Origin: Candidatus Omnitrophica bacterium UBA6210
Lineage (GTDB): Bacteria > Omnitrophota > Gorgyraeia > Velamenicoccales > Velamenicoccaceae
Reading direction: 5' to 3'
DNA length: 64,000 bases
Assembly (NCBI GenBank): GCA_002421805.1
Contig: DISM01000004.1
Location: 248,001 to 312,000, forward strand
The number at the start of each line of letters is the position of its first letter. Positions within the stretch are counted from its first letter, which is position 1. Positions 15,234 through 22,867 of the stretch are shown piece by piece. Both the position numbers and the translations under genes were made by a program. The notes under the pieces are model-generated. The model had not been told where the DNA came from. It made no database searches and saw only the letters and a program-made list of their open reading frames with translations.

Positions 15234-16322
15234 TCAATCGCCCTTAAACATTTTCTTGAATTCTTTCCCGATCGCCTCGAACTGCTCGCCCACCTTCTTG
15301 TATTGTTCGATCGTTTCCTGCGGGTTGGTCACGGCGGCCTGGATGCGGGATCCCAAAAATGAACCCTTGATCTTCAGGTGCTCGAACTTCGGATGGTCGA
15401 GTTTCGTAGTGATGGAAAAATCGAAAACGGCCTTTCCTTCAGATGAAAGTATAGAGTCAAAAGCCAGATACGTCAAATCTTTAGTGTCCTTAGGCTGTTC
15501 CTGTGCCCCCTCTGCGGCCGGGGCCTCTTGCTTAAAGGCGATGTCCATCAATTCCACATGGGTGTCGACCTTGAGCTCATTATGAACGGCCTTCATGCTG
15601 GCCTGCGCCTGCAGATGCCCTGACTGCAGGTCTTTCTGCAGGTATTGCCGGTAATAAGGCTCCAGATACGTCAGATCGGCATCTTTGAGGGCCATGACGG
15701 CATCGGCGTCTTTCGGGATCCAGTCTATCCAGCCGTTCCCTTGAAACGTTGCCACCTTTTCTTCTTTGGTCGTCTTAACGACGGCTGAAGCGCGGAACCG
15801 GATGCGCGTCGGCTGCATCAAAGAAACCTGCCTGGCCTCAACATTGAGATCATCAACATAAAGGGTAAAAGGGCCATCGTCCAGGCTCTGGTCCACAAAC
15901 TCGACCCGGCCGCCTTTCACAATGATCCGGCGCACGACAAAGCTTGCCTGGGGTTTCTTGCGGTCCCCGGCCGACGGCAGGCCAAAATCAAATGTGTCCT
16001 TACCTGTGCGCGTCACCTTGACATAGGGCCCCTGGAACACAATCCTGTCAAAGACCATTCCAATAGTGAATAAACCTGTAAATCCAGGGACAACAACCAC
16101 CCTCTTGACCTTGATCGTCTGGCCTACAACGAGGTCGTCCATCTGCGCCGCAAGAGGCCAGGAGAGTCTGATGGCCGAAGCGCTCACAGAAACCCCCAGG
16201 CTTTTTTCCAGCCGAGGCAGAATGATCCCGCGGGCATTGAGCACAACGAACGCCAGGCCGGCGCCCAAAAGAAGGACAACGGCGACAAAAACGACAAGTA
16301 TGATCTTAAGTACTTTTTTCAT
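15234..16322 (-). CDS. AsmA-like envelope protein (DUF748-type), function unknown
   Basis: 362 residues from ATG at 16322. An N-terminal membrane anchor (LKIILVVFVAVVLLLGAGLAFV) is followed by LPRLEKSLGVSVSASAIRLS, the start of the AsmA/DUF748 beta-rich repeat type, then WPLAAQMDDLVVGQTIKVKR and VEFVDQSLDDGPFTLYVDDL, a stretch shared by DUF748 proteins. The C-terminus is charged and helical. Such proteins sit in the inner membrane with the body in the periplasm and belong to the bridge-like lipid-transfer superfamily, though this one is short. It starts 13 bases after tRNA-Arg, so it is probably on the same transcript as the tRNAs. Confidence 0.72.
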   Translation of the reverse strand: MKKVLKIILVVFVAVVLLLGAGLAFVVLNARGIILPRLEKSLGVSVSASAIRLSWPLAAQMDDLVVGQTIKVKRVVVVPGFTGLFTIGMVFDRIVFQGPYVKVTRTGKDTFDFGLPSAGDRKKPQASFVVRRIIVKGGRVEFVDQSLDDGPFTLYVDDLNVEARQVSLMQPTRIRFRASAVVKTTKEEKVATFQGNGWIDWIPKDADAVMALKDADLTYLEPYYRQYLQKDLQSGHLQAQASMKAVHNELKVDTHVELMDIAFKQEAPAAEGAQEQPKDTKDLTYLAFDSILSSEGKAVFDFSITTKLDHPKFEHLKIKGSFLGSRIQAAVTNPQETIEQYKKVGEQFEAIGKEFKKMFKGD

Positions 16323-16335
16323 GGCTGAAATCTCG

Positions 16336-16409
16336 TGCGCCTGGGCCGATTCGAACGGCCGACCCTCTGCTTAGAAGGCAGATGCTCTATCCAACTGAGC
16401 TACAGGCGC
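16336..16409 (-). tRNA. tRNA-Arg (anticodon TCT)
   Basis: Cloverleaf on the minus strand: acceptor GCGCCTG/CAGGCGC, D-arm GCTCAGTTGGATAGAGC, anticodon stem TCTGC/GCAGA with loop CTTCTAA (anticodon TCT), T-arm CGGCCGTTCGAATCGGCC. Discriminator A, CCA not encoded. Confidence 0.97.
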
Positions 16410-16471
16410 AAATTTTATTGTCTCATCCGTAGCGAAGAATTCCTTGTAACCAACGACCGAGGGAAGCATCT

Positions 16472-16492
16472 GTTGCTTCCCGAGGAAGTCCC
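16472..16492. repeat. Hairpin in the tRNA-Arg leader
   Basis: GGGAAGCA and TGCTTCCC form a perfect 8-base stem with a 5-base loop, lying between the two copies of the tRNA-Arg 5' end. CCGAGG motifs repeat around it. Confidence 0.7.
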
Positions 16493-16512
16493 GAGGGCAG
16501 AGACCCGAGGGG

Positions 16513-16530
16513 CTGAGCTACAGGCGCAAA
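16513..16530 (-). repeat. 18-base copy of the tRNA-Arg 5' end
   Basis: CTGAGCTACAGGCGCAAA is identical to 16395-16412, the first 15 bases of tRNA-Arg plus three 5' bases. Copies are 118 bases apart. The copy runs straight into GCGCAAAAC-AGGAT-GTTTTGCGC (16524-16546), a perfect 9-base hairpin built from the tRNA's own first bases. Confidence 0.85.
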
Positions 16531-16682
16531 ACAGGATGTTTTGCGCCGGCGCCATTCCGAATAAGCGCCGGGTGCATAACTTATCAATTTTTGAACATCA
16601 AGGTGCCGGGGCCAAATCGGCCTGCTCGCCTTGTCCTCTGCGAGGAGGCTTGCGCACTCGGCTCGCGACGGCCTTATCGGCA

Positions 16683-16720
16683 CCCGACAATTTTTTGCTC
16701 TGCCGCAAAAAATTGTCGGG
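16683..16720 (-). repeat. Perfect 16-base hairpin mirroring the tRNA-Pro 3' end
   Basis: CCCGACAATTTTTTGC (16683-16698) is the exact reverse complement of 16705-16720, with loop TCTGCC. The right arm contains the last four acceptor bases of tRNA-Pro and its discriminator, so the trailer could fold back on the mature 3' end. Confidence 0.88.
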
Positions 16721-16790
16721 GAGGTGAGATTCGAACTCACGACCCCTTGCTCCCAAAGCAAGTGCTCTAGCCAAGCTGAGCTACTCCCCG
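16716..16790 (-). tRNA. tRNA-Pro (anticodon TGG)
   Basis: Cloverleaf on the minus strand: acceptor CGGGGAG/CTCCCCG, D-arm GCTCAGCTTGGCTAGAGC, anticodon stem CTTGC/GCAAG with loop TTTGGGA (anticodon TGG), T-arm GTGAGTTCGAATCTCAC. Discriminator A, CCA not encoded. Confidence 0.97.
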
Positions 16791-16863
16791 GATACCGTTA
16801 TTTCAAGGTGGGGTTCATTGTATCATCCAAAAGGGGGTGTTTTCAAACACTTTCAAAAAGGTG

Positions 16864-16872
16864 TGCTATAAT
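16864..16872 (+). promoter_or_regulatory. Extended -10 promoter of the asmA-like gene, leaderless transcript likely
   Basis: TGCTATAAT is a perfect extended -10 element. Only 8 bases separate it from the ATG at 16881, so transcription should begin at or within 1-2 bases of the start codon. No ribosome-binding site is present, consistent with leaderless initiation. Confidence 0.7.
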
Positions 16873-16880
16873 AGTTCCTT

Positions 16881-19601
16881 ATGAAAAAACGTTCCATATT
16901 TCTTATCATCTGTGTTGCCATTGCCGCCCTCCTGGCAGGAGGATTCTATTACGCCAACAAGGTCCTTCTGCCTTCAGTCGTGCGTCAGAAGATCGTCCAG
17001 GGGCTTTCGGATTTCACGTCTTCCAAAGTGACCCTTGGCGGCCTGCGCCTCAATCTCCTGAAAGGCCTTGTGCTGGAAGACCTTGTCGTTTACGACAAGG
17101 ATGCTCCGCAACAGCGCCTGGCCGAAATAAAAGAGCTCTCCGCCGGTTTCCTTATCCTGCCGTTGTTCAAAGAAAAAAAAGTCATCATCCCTTCCTTATC
17201 CATCAAACAGGCGACGCTGGCCCTGGGCCGCCGAAAAGACGGAACGCTCACCATCGCTTATCTTCTGGATAAATTAAAATCAAAAGGCGCAACGGGTTCC
17301 GCGCCAAGCGTCGTCGTCACACAAATCAGCCTCAAAGACAGCACGATCTTCTGGACGGATGAGACCCTTCAGCCGGCGGCATCGGTCCACGTCCGCCTCA
17401 AACAGGCGCAAGCGCACCTGGGTCTCAACAAAGCGATCCTTAACGTATCGGGCGAGGTCGTGCGCGGCGATACGACCACATACATCTCCATCGACGCAAA
17501 CTATGTCTTCAGCACGAAAAGCCTGGACGGCCGTATCGTCCTGCGCGATCTCGATATGGCGCGTTACCTGGATTACCTCCCAGGCGCGCCCTATGCGCCG
17601 ACGCAGGGGATCGTTGATACGCTCGAGGCGAGTTTTACCCTCCAGGAACAAAAAACCCTTTCATCCCAGGTCCAGATGCGCTCCAGGAAAATCAATGCGA
17701 CATACCGGGATATCGCCGTGAGCGATGCCGAGATCAATGCAAGCTTTTCCTTCTCCGTCCCTACGGATAACTGGTCGGCCTGGCAGGGCAAGGGACAGAT
17801 GGATATCATCCGGGCCGCCCTGCGTTCAAAAACGCCTGTCCAGGCGGAGACCCTTATCACCGATGCGCATGCCGACGTCACATGCGGTCAAACCGTCATC
17901 AGCATCGCCTCTGATCTTGCCGTCAAGGACTTGCGTGCCCAAAACGGAGACATCAAGGCATCGGGTATCAACGCTTCTGTCCATGCACAGATCGATATCC
18001 CAAGGCCTGCCGCCGGGGCGGACGCCAAAGACATCCTGCCGAAATATAAAGGCGGCGTAAACGTCACCTCCGGTGAGCTCGACGGCCTGCCTTATACCGG
18101 AAAGGCAAAAATCGTATCGCTCCAGGCATCTTTTGAAGAAAAAAATATCAGCCTGACCCATCTGAGCGCCGAACTCCTGGGAACGACGGTCGCCGCCAGT
18201 GGTGCGCTCAAGGATAACTCACTTGACCTCAAGGCTTCAGGAAAAATAGGGCTCAACGTACTCTTGTCTGTCATCAAAAAACGCTATGGCTGGCCCATCA
18301 AAGAACTCTCCGGAGACGCAGATGCAAATGTCCGCATCCTCGCAGACATCGCCCAAAAGAAAACGTCCTTTGAAGGAGAAGTCTTCCTGCATAGACCTGT
18401 CCTCGTCTTCGGCGACGCCGCCAGGCCGCTCACGGCGTCAGGCGGACGCATCAGCTTCAATACGCAGGAAGAAAAAATATCATGGCACCTGGAAAACATC
18501 CCCCTTCTTGAACGGGCCTTTGTCCTGGACGGAACATGGACAGGCTTCAAAACATCTTTGTGCGTCGTAAAAGCGACGGCGCAAGACATGGCGTTTGAGG
18601 CGCGCGTCAACAAAACGGACAATGCTCTCGATATCTCCTCGCTAAAACTCTCTGCCAAAGATTCACGGCTGGAAGGTTCCGGGCAGTACGATCTGGCCAC
18701 AGCCGCCTTTCATCTGAATGCCGGCGGCGACATCAACATCGCCGACCTCAAAGAATGGGTGCCGCAGAAGGCCGTTTTTGAAAAACCCATCGATCTCAAC
18801 GGCCTCTGCCATATCCAGTTCGACGCCGCAGGCCCGGCCAAAAGCTGGACGTCCTGGAAGATCAGCTCCAACATCACCAGCAAGGCCCTGCACATCAAAG
18901 GCTTCACGATCAAAGATATCACGCTCAACTATACGCAAACAGCCGGGCAAGGCCTCATCAATTTCCTGAACTTCACGGCCTACAACGGGCCGGCCACGGT
19001 CAAGGGCCGGCTGGACCTGAATACAAAAGGGCCCCGCTATTCGCTGACGGGCGAGATCAAAGACCTTGACCTCAATCTCCTCAAGAATGATATCCCGGAC
19101 ATGAAAAACAAGACTTTTTACGGCAAGGTCAGTATCCAGGCGGTCGCCGAAGGGACCGGCGCGGACACGAAATCGATCAGCGGCCAGGGCCAGATCGTCG
19201 TCACGGACGGCAACATCTGGGAGTTCAACCCGCTCAAAGGATTGGGGAACTTCATCTTCATGCCGCGCTTCGACACGCTTGCGTTCAGCCACGCGACAGG
19301 GGACTTCATGGTCAAGGACGGCTGGATGACGACGGAGAACCTGGATCTGATGGGACAAGACGTGGAACTTCTGGTCAAAGGAAAGATCGGGTTCGACGGG
19401 ACGCTTGATCTTGTGGCGGTCACTCAGGTCCCGACGACAGGGCCCGGACAATCTCCCATCGGGGAGGCCGTCAACACCGCAGGCGGCATGACGGCGATCA
19501 ATATCACGGGGAGCGTCGAAAAACCGCAATACAAACTGCAACCCATCACACAGAACATCTTCAAAAAGCTGGGCGATCTTTTTTCAAGTATCGCTCCATA
19601 A
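16881..19601 (+). CDS. Large AsmA-like protein (AsmA C-terminal/TamB-like superfamily)
   Basis: 906 residues. N-terminal signal-anchor (RSIFLIICVAIAALLAGGFYYA) is followed by VRQKIVQGLSDFTSSKVTLG and LNLLKGLVLEDLVVYDKD, the usual AsmA N-terminal beta-taco start, then long beta-rich repeats. The C-terminal ~150 residues (FYGKVSIQAVAEGTGADTKS ... GNIWEFNPLKGLGNFIFMP ... EAVNTAGGMTAINITGSVEK) match the conserved AsmA-like C-terminal domain. Such proteins are inner-membrane anchored, span the periplasm and are implicated in moving phospholipid to the outer membrane. It is one of the few plus-strand genes and its 3' end overlaps the convergent rdgB end by 41 bases. Confidence 0.85.
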   Translation: MKKRSIFLIICVAIAALLAGGFYYANKVLLPSVVRQKIVQGLSDFTSSKVTLGGLRLNLLKGLVLEDLVVYDKDAPQQRLAEIKELSAGFLILPLFKEKKVIIPSLSIKQATLALGRRKDGTLTIAYLLDKLKSKGATGSAPSVVVTQISLKDSTIFWTDETLQPAASVHVRLKQAQAHLGLNKAILNVSGEVVRGDTTTYISIDANYVFSTKSLDGRIVLRDLDMARYLDYLPGAPYAPTQGIVDTLEASFTLQEQKTLSSQVQMRSRKINATYRDIAVSDAEINASFSFSVPTDNWSAWQGKGQMDIIRAALRSKTPVQAETLITDAHADVTCGQTVISIASDLAVKDLRAQNGDIKASGINASVHAQIDIPRPAAGADAKDILPKYKGGVNVTSGELDGLPYTGKAKIVSLQASFEEKNISLTHLSAELLGTTVAASGALKDNSLDLKASGKIGLNVLLSVIKKRYGWPIKELSGDADANVRILADIAQKKTSFEGEVFLHRPVLVFGDAARPLTASGGRISFNTQEEKISWHLENIPLLERAFVLDGTWTGFKTSLCVVKATAQDMAFEARVNKTDNALDISSLKLSAKDSRLEGSGQYDLATAAFHLNAGGDINIADLKEWVPQKAVFEKPIDLNGLCHIQFDAAGPAKSWTSWKISSNITSKALHIKGFTIKDITLNYTQTAGQGLINFLNFTAYNGPATVKGRLDLNTKGPRYSLTGEIKDLDLNLLKNDIPDMKNKTFYGKVSIQAVAEGTGADTKSISGQGQIVVTDGNIWEFNPLKGLGNFIFMPRFDTLAFSHATGDFMVKDGWMTTENLDLMGQDVELLVKGKIGFDGTLDLVAVTQVPTTGPGQSPIGEAVNTAGGMTAINITGSVEKPQYKLQPITQNIFKKLGDLFSSIAP

Positions 19602-20190
19602 GCCCCCGAGCTTTTTTCAAGGCACGGAAACGATGGCTCATCGCATGCTTGATCTCAGGCCCCAACTGGGCGAAGGTCTTGCCGAATTTCTCGATCAAAA
19701 ACAACGGGTCGTAACCGAACCCGAACGTCCCTTTCGGCCCAAGCGCGATCCGGCCGGAACAAGTGCCGCTGACCACCCCGATCAGTCCGCGGCCGTCGGC
19801 CAGGGCCACGGCGCAACGGTAACGCCCGCCCCTCTTCTTCAAAGGTACCCCTTTGAGTTCCGACAGAAGTTTGCGGTTATTTTTCGGATCAGTGGCGTCC
19901 TCTCCGGCATAACGCGCAGAATAGACGCCCGGACGATTATGCAGGACCTTGACCTCCAAACCGGAATCCTCGCCTAAAACCAGTTTGCGAGTATAAAGGG
20001 CGATCGTCGCCGCCTTCTTGATGGCGTTCTGCTCGAAGGTCCTGCCGTCCTCGACGATACGGGGCGCTCCCGGATAATCCTCAAGGGACGTCACGCGCAA
20101 CGGCAAATCTTTCAAGAGCTCCCGGATCTCCTGGAGCTTCTTTTTATTTTTCGTCGCTACCACAAGTTCTGTTATCGGGGCCGGCGGCAT
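19561..20190 (-). CDS. rdgB: XTP/dITP diphosphatase (RdgB/HAM1)
   Basis: 209 residues from ATG at 20190; an upstream in-frame ATG at 20205 would overlap rph more. LVVATKNKKKLQEIRELL is the N-terminal signature, EDSGLEV the metal-binding motif and GTFGFGYDPLFLIE the conserved C-terminal motif of the Ham1 family. The enzyme hydrolyses non-canonical purine nucleoside triphosphates to monophosphates. It follows rph, a very common pairing. Its last 41 bases overlap the convergent AsmA-like gene. Confidence 0.95.
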   Translation of the reverse strand: MPPAPITELVVATKNKKKLQEIRELLKDLPLRVTSLEDYPGAPRIVEDGRTFEQNAIKKAATIALYTRKLVLGEDSGLEVKVLHNRPGVYSARYAGEDATDPKNNRKLLSELKGVPLKKRGGRYRCAVALADGRGLIGVVSGTCSGRIALGPKGTFGFGYDPLFLIEKFGKTFAQLGPEIKHAMSHRFRALKKARGLMERYLKKDRPAF

Positions 20191-20194
20191 CACG

Positions 20195-20911
20195 CTATTG
20201 CACATCCTTAAGCAGGTCTTTCTGCATCTCGATGAGACGCGTGATGCCCTTTTGGGCCAATCCCAAAAGCGCGTCCATCTGGTCTTTGGAAAACGGCTTG
20301 CGTTCCGCCGTGCCCTGGATCTCGATAAAGTTGCCGCTGGAGACCATGACGACGTTCATGTCCACTTCCGCCTTCGAGTCCTCCTCATATGTCAGATCCA
20401 GGAGGGTCGCGCCGTCGACGATGCCGACGCTGGTCGCGGCGACAAAATCCGTGATCGGGACGCGGCGGATCATCTTGCGCTTCCTCATGACGTCGAGGCA
20501 ATCGACCAGCGCGATAAAACTTCCCGTGATGGAGGCAGTCCTCGTGCCGCCATCGGCCTGGAGGACGTCGCAGTCGAGGGTAATGGTCCTCTCTCCCAGT
20601 TCGCGCATCGCCACGACCGTGCGCAGGGACCTGCCGACCAGCCGCTGGATCTCAAAGGTGCGGCCGGATTTCTGCTTCTCGCGGTTAACGCGCGTCTCGC
20701 AGGAACGGGGCAACATCCCGTACTCAGCCGTGACCCACCCTTCATTCCTGCCTTTTAGAAACAAAGGCACCGTCTCTTCTACGCTCGCCGAACAGACGAC
20801 CTTCGTTTCGCCGACCTCGATCAAACACGACCCTTCGGCGTGTTTAAGGAATTTACGCGTCACTTTCACTTTTCTCAACATATCCGCCGAACGACCGTCT
20901 GTGCGCGCCAT
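20195..20911 (-). CDS. rph: Ribonuclease PH
   Basis: 238 residues, normal length. Opens with MARTDGRSADMLRKVKVTRK and carries GSCLIEVGETKVVCSASVEE, VTAEYGMLPRSCETRVNREK and TITLDCDVLQADGGTRTASI, all core RNase PH motifs. It trims tRNA 3' ends phosphorolytically. ATG shares its A with the TAA of the fumarase beta gene (TAATG) after AAAGGAAAAG. Confidence 0.97.
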   Translation of the reverse strand: MARTDGRSADMLRKVKVTRKFLKHAEGSCLIEVGETKVVCSASVEETVPLFLKGRNEGWVTAEYGMLPRSCETRVNREKQKSGRTFEIQRLVGRSLRTVVAMRELGERTITLDCDVLQADGGTRTASITGSFIALVDCLDVMRKRKMIRRVPITDFVAATSVGIVDGATLLDLTYEEDSKAEVDMNVVMVSSGNFIEIQGTAERKPFSKDQMDALLGLAQKGITRLIEMQKDLLKDVQ

Positions 20912-21450
20912 TATCTTTTCCTTTCTTGATGAGCGAAAACATCCCTGCCCTCGGCGTCAATACCGACGACAAGCGGAAAATCCTTCACCGTCAATTCCAC
21001 AACCGCCTCGGGTCCCAGGTCTGCATAACAGACCAAACGGGCGGACCTGACCTTTTTAGACAAAAGGGCTCCGGCGCCGCCGGTCGCCAAAAAATAGACG
21101 GCCCTGTACTTACGGATGGCCTGGCGGACTTCCGGCGAACGGCGCCCTTTGCCGATCATGCCTTTCAGCCCTGCCTTAAGCAAAGGCACGGTCATCTTGT
21201 CCATGCGGCCTGCAGTTGTCGGGCCGCAGGAACCGATCGCGCTTCCCCGTCTCGTCTTTGTCGGACCGCAGTAATAAATGACACAACCCTTGATATCGAC
21301 GGGAAGCCTTGCCCCTTTCTTGAGCGCCGCAACGATCCTCTTGTGCGCCTGGTCTCTGGCTGTCAGGACCTTGCCGGAAAGCAAAACCTCATCCCCTGCC
21401 TTGAGAGACCTCAAGGCAGAAGGATCAAGGGGTGTCGAAAGGCGGATCAT
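20911..21450 (-). CDS. Fumarate hydratase class I, beta subunit (Fe-S type, C-terminal half)
   Basis: 179 residues from ATG at 21450, preceded by GGAGGGCCTAAG. Key stretches are AGDEVLLSGKVLTARDQAHK, IYYCGPTKTRRGSAIGSCGP and TTAGRMDKMTVPLLKAGLKG, the family's C-terminal domain of class I fumarase/L-tartrate dehydratase. The open frame continues 35 codons upstream through a 45-base tandem repeat (NPARVGLRTPHSGGP twice), which could extend the protein, but the ribosome site and family alignment favour 21450. Forms an oxygen-sensitive [4Fe-4S] enzyme with the alpha subunit encoded just upstream. Confidence 0.92.
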   Translation of the reverse strand: MIRLSTPLDPSALRSLKAGDEVLLSGKVLTARDQAHKRIVAALKKGARLPVDIKGCVIYYCGPTKTRRGSAIGSCGPTTAGRMDKMTVPLLKAGLKGMIGKGRRSPEVRQAIRKYRAVYFLATGGAGALLSKKVRSARLVCYADLGPEAVVELTVKDFPLVVGIDAEGRDVFAHQERKR

Positions 21451-21451
21451 C

Positions 21452-21541
21452 TTAGGCCCTCCGCTATGCGGAGTGCGGAGGCCTACCCTTGCTGGGTTAG
21501 GCCCTCCGCTATGCGGAGTGCGGAGGCCCACCCTTCCTGGG
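21452..21541. repeat. 45-base tandem repeat between the fumarase subunit genes
   Basis: Two near-identical 45-base units (21452-21496 and 21497-21541, two differences), each containing the palindromic CTCCGC-TAT-GCGGAG and ending in CTGGG. The period equals 15 codons, so it stays open in the frame of the beta subunit. Each unit carries GGAGGGCCTAA on the minus strand; the copy next to 21450 serves as ribosome-binding site. Confidence 0.9.
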
Positions 21542-22381
21542 TTAGAGGATTTCACTGGCGCTCCTTAAGACATGACAGCTGATATTGACGCACACGGGGA
21601 GACCTGCGATATGCGTGGGGTATGACAGGATGTTGACGCCAAGAACAGTTGTCTTGCCGCCCAGCCCCATGGGTCCGATACCCAGACGATTGAGCCTCTG
21701 GATGAGGGCCTTTTCCATGCGCGCCACGTGCGGGACGCGGCTCCTCTTGTCGATAGGGCGCAAGAGAGCCTCCTTGGCCAACTGGCAGGCGTAATCCGAA
21801 CTCCCGCCGATACCGACGCCGACGATATAAGGCGGACAGGCATCCGGGCCGGCGTCCCTAACGGCACCGACAATAAAATCTTCTATATCCTTCGCATCGG
21901 ACGTGGGCGGCATCATCTTCAACTGCGTCTTGTTCTCGCAACCGAACCCTTTAGGCAAAAGCGTCACCTTAAAACCTTTACTGCGGACAAATGTCGTGTG
22001 CACGATGCACGGGCCGAAACCGGGTTTCCCCCGGCGCAGAGGATCCGCAACGATGGAATTCCTCAAAGAACCCTCGCGATACCCTCGGACCACGCCTTGC
22101 TGTACCGCTTCCGTCACGTTCACGCCGCTCGCATCCACATCGGGGCCGATCTCGACAAAAACAACAGGCAGACCTGTATCCTGGCACAGGGCCAGGCTGT
22201 CGCGTTGCGCGATCTTTGCATTTTCAAGAAGCTCACGCAGGACCCTGCGGCCGCGGGCCGAGACCTCTCTGCCTGCCGCGGCCCAAATCGCGCGGCGCAC
22301 ATCGTCTCTCAAGCGGACATTCGCCTTCAAGGCGAGACGGCGGACACATTCACGGATATCTTTTTCTCTGATTTTTCTCAT
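21542..22381 (-). CDS. Fumarate hydratase class I, alpha subunit (Fe-S type, N-terminal half)
   Basis: 279 residues from ATG at 22381. Shows LALCQDTGLPVVFVEIGPDV with the first cluster cysteine, GKPGFGPCIVHTTF, LPKGFGCENKTQLKMMPPTS and PPYIVGVGIGGSSDYACQLA, i.e. the three conserved cysteine neighbourhoods of the two-subunit class I fumarase. Converts fumarate to malate; tartrate dehydratase is a related alternative that sequence alone does not exclude. Its TAA sits at the edge of the tandem repeat preceding the beta subunit. Confidence 0.93.
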   Translation of the reverse strand: MRKIREKDIRECVRRLALKANVRLRDDVRRAIWAAAGREVSARGRRVLRELLENAKIAQRDSLALCQDTGLPVVFVEIGPDVDASGVNVTEAVQQGVVRGYREGSLRNSIVADPLRRGKPGFGPCIVHTTFVRSKGFKVTLLPKGFGCENKTQLKMMPPTSDAKDIEDFIVGAVRDAGPDACPPYIVGVGIGGSSDYACQLAKEALLRPIDKRSRVPHVARMEKALIQRLNRLGIGPMGLGGKTTVLGVNILSYPTHIAGLPVCVNISCHVLRSASEIL

Positions 22382-22400
22382 GTTGATCTTCCCAAAAAGA

Positions 22401-22443
22401 ATTCGCGATAATTCGCGTGACCTGTTATCAGCAGAAATTCGCG
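22401..22443. repeat. Short degenerate ATTCGCG repeats
   Basis: ATTCGCG occurs at 22401, 22411 and 22437 in the gap between queF and the fumarase alpha gene, with a related ATTAGCG at 22448. No gene or clear signal is associated. Confidence 0.6.
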
Positions 22444-22447
22444 ACCA

Positions 22448-22840
22448 TTAGCGCTTATGATACTCTCTCGTCACGACGGTCGCGATCCCGCCCCTCGGGT
22501 TGAACCGCGTCACGATCTTGGCCCAGCGCGGCCGGGCCGCCTTCACAAAATCATCCATCAGCTTATTGGCGAAATGTTCGTGGAAAATGCCGACATTACG
22601 GTAAAAAACCATGTATTCTTTGAGCGATTTCAGCTCAATGCAAACATTGGCCGGGACATAGTCGATCAGGATCACGGCGAAATCCGGCAGACCGGTCTTC
22701 GGACAGATACACGTGAATTCAGGGATCTCGATATGGACAGCAAAACGCTTGTCCGGATATTGATTTTCCCAGACCTCGATCGGAGGCGTCTTTAAACCCC
22801 GTATGTGCTTTTGCAGGTTTTCGTAAGAAGATTTTTTCAT
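22448..22840 (-). CDS. queF: PreQ1 synthase (NADPH-dependent 7-cyano-7-deazaguanine reductase, short type)
   Basis: 130 residues from ATG at 22840, with AGAGG six bases upstream. FTCICPKTGLPDFAVILIDY contains the catalytic CPxTGxPDF, ELKSLKEYMVFYRN is the QueF motif that binds NADPH, and FHEHFANKL supplies the conserved His-Glu. The enzyme reduces the nitrile preQ0 to the amine preQ1, last step before tRNA insertion. It follows queE by 27 bases, completing queDCEF in one operon. Confidence 0.96.
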   Translation of the reverse strand: MKKSSYENLQKHIRGLKTPPIEVWENQYPDKRFAVHIEIPEFTCICPKTGLPDFAVILIDYVPANVCIELKSLKEYMVFYRNVGIFHEHFANKLMDDFVKAARPRWAKIVTRFNPRGGIATVVTREYHKR

Positions 22841-22867
22841 GTTTTTCCTCTGGGTGATATGCCGCAA

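Noticed and set aside
21450..21555. N-terminal extension of the fumarase beta subunit through the tandem repeat
   Set aside because: ATG 21450 has GGAGGG at proper spacing and matches the family start; the extension is repeat DNA.
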